Shown in pieces: positions 32,469-35,897 of a DNA stretch of 35,897 bases (position 1 is the first letter of the stretch; every line of letters starts with the position of its first letter). The DNA is taken from assembly GCA_910584495.1 (NCBI GenBank), contig CAJUAR010000024.1, forward strand, positions 1 to 35,897. Reading direction: 5' to 3'. The notes beneath the pieces are model-generated. The model had not been told where the DNA came from, searched no databases, and saw only the letters and a program-made list of their open reading frames with translations. Source of the DNA: an uncultured Muribaculaceae bacterium. GTDB lineage: Bacteria; Bacteroidota; Bacteroidia; Bacteroidales; Muribaculaceae. The position numbers and the translations under genes are program-made.

Positions 32469-32860
32469 ATTTCGAGATACCTGAATAGGTTGTCGATGCG
32501 GCTGCGCAACTTTTCTTCATCGGGGTCGGCATTGCCCTGCGAGCGCAGAACAGTGTAGCCGTAGCGCTCCAGCGAACGCGATATGCTTTCGGGATTGCGA
32601 TGACTCACACGGAGGTCGAACACCACAGGGAATTTCCCCGTTTCGGAACTGTGGCTTTCCCGCTCGAATTCATCGTCGGTTTTATAGCCCATGGAGGTGA
32701 CATTGAGATTGAGCAGGTGCGCATCGCAGTCTTCCACGGCGTGGGCTATGCGCGAGGCACTATAATCCTCGGCGCGGCAAGCCACAAGAAGCCGCGAACT
32801 TTCTGCTACCGGAGGAAAGAGGTAGTCGTTTTCGGGAAATTTATGCTGTTTTGAACTCAA
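32465..32860 (-). CDS. ACT-like domain protein, probably the C-terminal half of a CBS-ACT protein
   Basis: A 131-residue protein whose frame begins at a TTG at 32860, with a TAG stop in frame 10 codons upstream and no ATG that would keep the domain. It resembles the C-terminal ACT-like part of the CBS-domain protein usually found between pdxJ and nadK in Bacteroides: RLLVACRAEDYSASRIAHAV, DAHLLNLNVTSM, then SLERYGYTVL and a helical end IDNLFRYLEI. The paired CBS domains normally at the N-terminus are missing. It probably binds a small ligand and may influence NAD or PLP metabolism, but this is inference from position. The stop overlaps nadK by four bases. Confidence 0.65.
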   Translation of the reverse strand: MSSKQHKFPENDYLFPPVAESSRLLVACRAEDYSASRIAHAVEDCDAHLLNLNVTSMGYKTDDEFERESHSSETGKFPVVFDLRVSHRNPESISRSLERYGYTVLRSQGNADPDEEKLRSRIDNLFRYLEI

Positions 32861-32864
32861 AATC

Positions 32865-32896
32865 TTTCGTCGTTTTATTATTTCTGACTACTTTTG
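32865..32896 (+). promoter_or_regulatory. Promoter of pdxJ
   Basis: TACTTTTG at 32889-32896 matches TAnnTTTG. A TTTC at 32865-32868 lies 20 bases upstream, one base off TTTG. Transcription would start near 32903, leaving about 65 bases before pdxJ. Confidence 0.5.
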
Positions 32897-32942
32897 CATA
32901 GAAATTTGAACACCGCCAATGCGCGGCTTGCAAAAGCAACCA

Positions 32943-32976
32943 CAAATTTAAGAATTATTTTTTGCATAATGACAAA
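32943..32976 (-). promoter_or_regulatory. Possible divergent promoter for the ACT-nadK operon
   Basis: The minus strand reads TTTG (32976-32973) and, 22 bases on, TAAATTTG (32950-32943). The spacing is slightly long. It overlaps the start of pdxJ, so the two divergent transcripts would interfere with each other. Confidence 0.35.
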
Positions 32977-33685
32977 TTTGAGCGTTAATATAAACAAAAT
33001 CGCCACGTTGCGTAACGCGCGCGGCGAGAACCGTCCCGACGTGCTGTCTGCTGCCCTCGACATTGAAAGCTTCGGAGCCGACGGCATCACAGTGCATCCC
33101 CGCCCCGATGAGCGCCACATCAAACGCGCCGATGTCTACCAGCTTCGCCCTGCCCTACGTTGTGAATTCAACATCGAGGGCTATCCGGCCCCCGAGTTTG
33201 TCGACCTGGTCCTCCAGGTCCGCCCCACACAAGTGACACTCGTACCGGATGCGGCAGATGCTCTCACATCGTCGGCCGGATGGGATGTGGCAGCAAATGC
33301 CGAGTTCCTCACAGCCCTTGTCGAACGCTTCAAGGAAGCAGGGATTCGCACCTCGATATTTGTCGAGGCAAATATCGAGACCATCCGCGCCGCTGCCGCA
33401 ACGGGCACCGACCGCATAGAGCTCTACACCAAGCCATACGCCGATGCCTATGCCGCCGACCCGCAGGCTGCCGTGGCACCCTTCGTTGCCGCCGCCGATG
33501 CAGCCCGCCGTTTAGGCCTCGGTGTCAATGCGGGCCACGACCTCAGCCTGGACAATCTTGCCTTCTTCAGCCGCAACATCCCCTTGTTGAGCGAAGTGTC
33601 GATTGGCCATGCCCTCATCTGCGACGCCCTCTACCTGGGTCTGCACCAAACCGTGCAACGATACAAAGAAGCCCTCACGCTCTAA
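32969..33685 (+). CDS. pdxJ: Pyridoxine 5'-phosphate synthase
   Basis: A 238-residue TIM-barrel enzyme that condenses 1-deoxyxylulose 5-phosphate with 3-amino-2-oxopropyl phosphate to give pyridoxine 5'-phosphate, the DXP-dependent route to vitamin B6. Motifs: LSVNINKIATLRNARGEN at the N-terminus, GITVHPRPDERHIKRADV with active-site His43, VTLVPDA, RIELYTKPYA, and GLGVNAGHDLSLDNL. The start at 32969 aligns with the family; a longer frame from 32894 would overlap the promoter. It is followed 49 bases on by exbB, as in Bacteroides. Confidence 0.96.
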   Translation: MTNLSVNINKIATLRNARGENRPDVLSAALDIESFGADGITVHPRPDERHIKRADVYQLRPALRCEFNIEGYPAPEFVDLVLQVRPTQVTLVPDAADALTSSAGWDVAANAEFLTALVERFKEAGIRTSIFVEANIETIRAAAATGTDRIELYTKPYADAYAADPQAAVAPFVAAADAARRLGLGVNAGHDLSLDNLAFFSRNIPLLSEVSIGHALICDALYLGLHQTVQRYKEALTL

Positions 33686-33734
33686 TCGTTGCGCCCCTTT
33701 TTATTTTTAATTTTTAAAATTCAAAATAAACGGA

Positions 33735-34352
33735 ATGTCTCTTTGGGAATTATGCCTTGAAGGCGGCTGGGCCATGGTACCCCTGGCCATATTTCTGCTG
33801 GCGAGTATATATGTAACTGCCGAACGATGCGTGGCCATAAACAAAGCATCGAAAGAAGACGAGAACTTTATGGGCCGTATAAGCGGCTACATCCATGAGG
33901 GCGAGACAGAAAGCGCCCTCAACCTGTGCCGAAAAACCGACACGCCCTATTCACGTCTTATTGCAAAAGGCATATCACGCATAGGGCGCCCCATGAACGA
34001 TGTCCTTGTGGCAATAGAGAACACAGGCAACCTTGAGATTGCCTCGCTCAGCCGCGGCCTGCCCTTGCTGGCTACGACAGCCGCCGGTGCTCCCATGCTT
34101 GGTTTCCTGGGCACAGTTATTGGCATGGTACAGGCTTTCTATGCCATAGCCAAGGCCGGTAACACCGCCACAATCGATTCTTTTGCCTCGGGCATATATT
34201 CGGCTCTTGTCACCACAGTGGCCGGACTGATTGTAGGTATCATAGCCCTGTTTGCCTACAACTACCTTGTGGCACGCATCAATAAGATTATGAACCGTCT
34301 TGAAGCCCGCACCATGGACTTTATGGACCTTCTCAACGAACCCGGAGCTTAA
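33735..34352 (+). CDS. exbB: MotA/TolQ/ExbB proton channel family protein
   Basis: A 205-residue inner-membrane protein with three membrane segments: near 15-30 (AMVPLAIFLLASIYVTAE), near 120-140 and near 155-180. It has the signature LATTAAGAPMLGFLGTVIGM and later ALVTTVAGLIVGIIALFAYN, typical of ExbB. With ExbD and TonB it uses the proton gradient to energise outer-membrane transporters. A large cytoplasmic loop separates the first and second helices. The gene order pdxJ-exbB-exbD-tonB is shared with other Bacteroidales. Confidence 0.93.
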   Translation: MSLWELCLEGGWAMVPLAIFLLASIYVTAERCVAINKASKEDENFMGRISGYIHEGETESALNLCRKTDTPYSRLIAKGISRIGRPMNDVLVAIENTGNLEIASLSRGLPLLATTAAGAPMLGFLGTVIGMVQAFYAIAKAGNTATIDSFASGIYSALVTTVAGLIVGIIALFAYNYLVARINKIMNRLEARTMDFMDLLNEPGA

Positions 34353-34356
34353 CACC

Positions 34357-34785
34357 ATGGCCCTCAAACGTCAACACAACATGATGGCCTCTTTCTCCAT
34401 GGCCTCGATGACCGACGTGGTATTCCTGCTGTTGGTATTCTTCATGGTTACATCGAGTTTTGTCTTCCCGACAGCCCTGGAAATAGACTTGCCTCAAAGC
34501 TCGCAACAAACACCGTTAAAACCCGCCACTCGCATCTTTGTCGATGCCGACGGACAGTACTTTGTGAGCCTCGACCAGGCCGAGCCGGTGGCTGTGCCCC
34601 TCGATTCGCTCATTCCATTTTTCACTGCCGCGCAGCCCATCGATTCTGTGGGCACCGTGGCCATATATGCCGATGCCGAAGCTAAATATGGCAAGATTGT
34701 CGACCTCCTCAACATCGGTGCCCAAAATTCTGTGAAAATGGTGCTGGCCACCCGGCCGGCAACAAAACCGATCAACGCCAAGTGA
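34357..34785 (+). CDS. exbD: ExbD/TolR biopolymer transport protein
   Basis: A 142-residue protein with one N-terminal membrane helix. The family segment ASMTDVVFLLLVFFMVTSSF holds the conserved Asp that carries protons in the ExbB-ExbD motor. A periplasmic domain of about 100 residues follows (ALEIDLPQSS, then AIYADAEAKYGKIVDLLNIG and VKMVLATRP). The start is placed at 34357, four bases after exbB. A longer in-frame start at 34300 inside exbB is less likely. The stop overlaps the tonB start as GTGA. Confidence 0.92.
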   Translation: MALKRQHNMMASFSMASMTDVVFLLLVFFMVTSSFVFPTALEIDLPQSSQQTPLKPATRIFVDADGQYFVSLDQAEPVAVPLDSLIPFFTAAQPIDSVGTVAIYADAEAKYGKIVDLLNIGAQNSVKMVLATRPATKPINAK

Positions 34786-35480
34786 ATTCTTCGCGCAACA
34801 TAGCTCTTGCCGTGTGTGTGGCTTTTGTATTGGCAATTGCCGCTGTGCTCGCTTTCTGCCGCCTGGAAGCTCCGGCGGCTGTGCCTCGGCCTGTTCCGGC
34901 GGCTATGATTATAGATGATGCCGAAACGGAGGAATATGTCGACTTTGCCGACGACACGCCTGTCGACGATACGCCGCAGCCGGCCTTTGCAGAACAGGAG
35001 CAACAAGCCACGGCCGAAGCGGCCGAACGGACAGCTCCTGTCGAACCGACACCCCAGGAGCTACAAGCTATGGCCCGCGAAGAAGCAAGCCGCGACATTG
35101 CGCAAGCTTTCAAATCGTCGGAAACAGCACACGAAAACGCTTCCGCTGTATCTTCCGATAAAAAGAGCGACAGCGGAAGTCCCGAAAACACTCCGTCGGC
35201 CGTCGACGGTTCAGGGCAAGGCAGCGTTAGCGGCGGCTGGATTATGCCGCAGTTCAAAAAAGTGCGGTCTACCGCCACCGGACGCATTGAGCTTCGAGCA
35301 ACTATCGATGCCGATGGTCGTGTGGTGCGCGTGGTGCAGACTGGCGGCAGGGCTCCGGCCGGAACAGATGCCGCGCTTGTGGAACGATGCATGGCAGAAG
35401 TGCGCAGCCGCCGTTTCACACGCAACGACGACCAGGCACCGGCTTCGGCTACGGCACGCATCATCTACACCTTCAAGTAG
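34782..35480 (+). CDS. TonB family energy-transducing protein
   Basis: A 232-residue protein beginning with GTG. An N-terminal membrane helix (RNIALAVCVAFVLAIAAVLA) is followed by a periplasmic linker (about 30-145) that is acidic and rich in Ala, Glu, Gln, Ser and Thr instead of the Pro/Lys-rich linker of classic TonB. The C-terminal domain has GRIELRATIDADGRVVRVVQ and a later CMAEVRSRRF segment, ending in TARIIYTF, the TonB/TolA C-terminal fold. It works with the ExbB-ExbD pair next to it. The C-terminal domain lacks the typical P-x-Y-P start. Its last 8 bases overlap the convergent gene. Confidence 0.85.
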   Translation: MNSSRNIALAVCVAFVLAIAAVLAFCRLEAPAAVPRPVPAAMIIDDAETEEYVDFADDTPVDDTPQPAFAEQEQQATAEAAERTAPVEPTPQELQAMAREEASRDIAQAFKSSETAHENASAVSSDKKSDSGSPENTPSAVDGSGQGSVSGGWIMPQFKKVRSTATGRIELRATIDADGRVVRVVQTGGRAPAGTDAALVERCMAEVRSRRFTRNDDQAPASATARIIYTFK

Positions 35481-35718
35481 AATGCGCTCCGGCATAGAAG
35501 CGCACTGTCGACGATTCCACATCCACGCCAAATTCCCGGGCTCGAGCCATAATGGCACGCGCCAGTCGTGGTTTTAGAAATTCGGGACAATTACGGAAAT
35601 AAGCCTCGGCTGCACGCACGTGCTCGGCATCGGGCATGGGATATTCGCGACGTTCGGGAAGCCCGAAAACTGAATCGGGCAGTTTCTTCTTTGCTTCGTA
35701 TGATATTCTGTCATTCAT
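35473..35718 (-). CDS. Small protein resembling DUF6582
   Basis: An 81-residue protein with no signal peptide. The segment KKLPDSVFGLPERREYPMPD, followed by a helix with HVRAAEAYF, fits the short DUF6582 family seen in phages and bacteria, whose function is unknown; the match is from memory. The C-terminus continues as a basic amphipathic helix (KPRLARAIMARAREFGVDVE). Its stop lies inside the end of the convergent tonB-like gene (8-base overlap). No clear promoter was found upstream. Confidence 0.6.
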   Translation of the reverse strand: MNDRISYEAKKKLPDSVFGLPERREYPMPDAEHVRAAEAYFRNCPEFLKPRLARAIMARAREFGVDVESSTVRFYAGAHST

Positions 35719-35803
35719 AGTGGTAGTGTATTAAACGTGTATTTCTATTAAAATAACAAATTCCGTGCCACCAAAGTTGAATTGATGTTGTATCCATTAT
35801 TTT

Positions 35804-35835
35804 TTTGCTTTTCTGAGGAAATTTGATTAATTTTG
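35804..35835 (+). promoter_or_regulatory. Promoter of the tRNA-Leu gene
   Basis: TTTG at 35804-35807 and TAATTTTG at 35828-35835 are separated by 20 bases and match the Bacteroidetes consensus at both elements. The mature tRNA begins at 35845, about nine bases after the -7 element, so the 5' leader would be only a few bases. Confidence 0.8.
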
Positions 35836-35844
35836 CACCGCCTT

Positions 35845-35897
35845 GCCCGAATGGTGGAATGGTAGACACGAGGGACTTAAAATCCCTTGGCCATTAC
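35845..35897 (+). tRNA. tRNA-Leu, anticodon TAA, cut by window edge
   Basis: The 5' part of a leucine tRNA: acceptor strand GCCCGAA, a D-arm with GGTGGAATGGTAGACACG, and an anticodon stem AGGGA/TCCCT around a loop reading CTTAAAA with anticodon TAA. The TTGGCCATTAC that follows is the start of the long variable arm of class II tRNAs. The T-arm and 3' acceptor lie outside the window. Confidence 0.92.

Overview
The window is a chromosomal stretch of a member of the order Bacteroidales, most likely of the family Muribaculaceae. The reasons are: promoters of the Bacteroidetes type (TAnnTTTG with TTG or TTTG about 19-20 bases upstream) before upp, rplS, metG, asnS, the Lrp-type gene and the tRNA; lipoproteins with Bacteroidetes-style leaders; families largely confined to this phylum (DUF4292, DUF5106, a T9SS-like C-terminal motif); and the dut-TPR-DUF4292-EnvC and pdxJ-exbB-exbD-tonB gene orders. 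The family-level placement is inference; no rRNA gene is present.

Region 1 (1-4900) is AT-richer and accessory. It holds a translationally coupled trio (GNAT acetyltransferase cut by the window edge, Isf-like flavoprotein, YdeI-like protein), a hexapeptide acetyltransferase, and two adjacent broken genes: an AlbA_2/ATPase/HTH regulator and a TIR-like protein, each with an apparent internal deletion and frameshift. A surface-type lipoprotein follows.

Region 2 (4900-21500) is denser core sequence: a tRNA-dihydrouridine synthase; upp followed by two FKBP-type prolyl isomerases and a SNF2-like protein with ruined ATPase motifs; a convergent Lrp-type regulator coupled to a tail-anchored pseudokinase; rplS with a strong promoter and terminator; then metG-ansA-small secreted protein-dut-TPR-DUF4292-EnvC-flippase in one direction, joining translation, nucleotide hygiene and envelope assembly.

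Region 3 (21500-27600) reads mainly on the minus strand: an AT-rich exported beta-propeller-like protein, asnS coupled to a PLP aminotransferase, and a 23S rRNA pseudouridine synthase with a long Asn/Gly/Arg-rich repeat tail at its N-terminus.

Region 4 (27600-35897) has a YqiA-like hydrolase converging on a six-gene minus-strand operon joined by 1-25 base overlaps (ACT-like orphan domain, nadK, YgjP-like metallopeptidase, DUF5106/thioredoxin-like protein, HAD phosphatase, EamA transporter). Divergent from it run pdxJ and an ExbB-ExbD-TonB energy-transducing set. The window ends inside a tRNA-Leu(TAA) gene.

No CRISPR array, intact insertion sequence, prophage or rRNA is visible. The most unusual items are the two degenerate NTP-binding enzymes (pseudo-SNF2 and pseudokinase), the fossil AlbA_2/TIR-like pair, and the ACT-like domain that seems to have lost its CBS partner.
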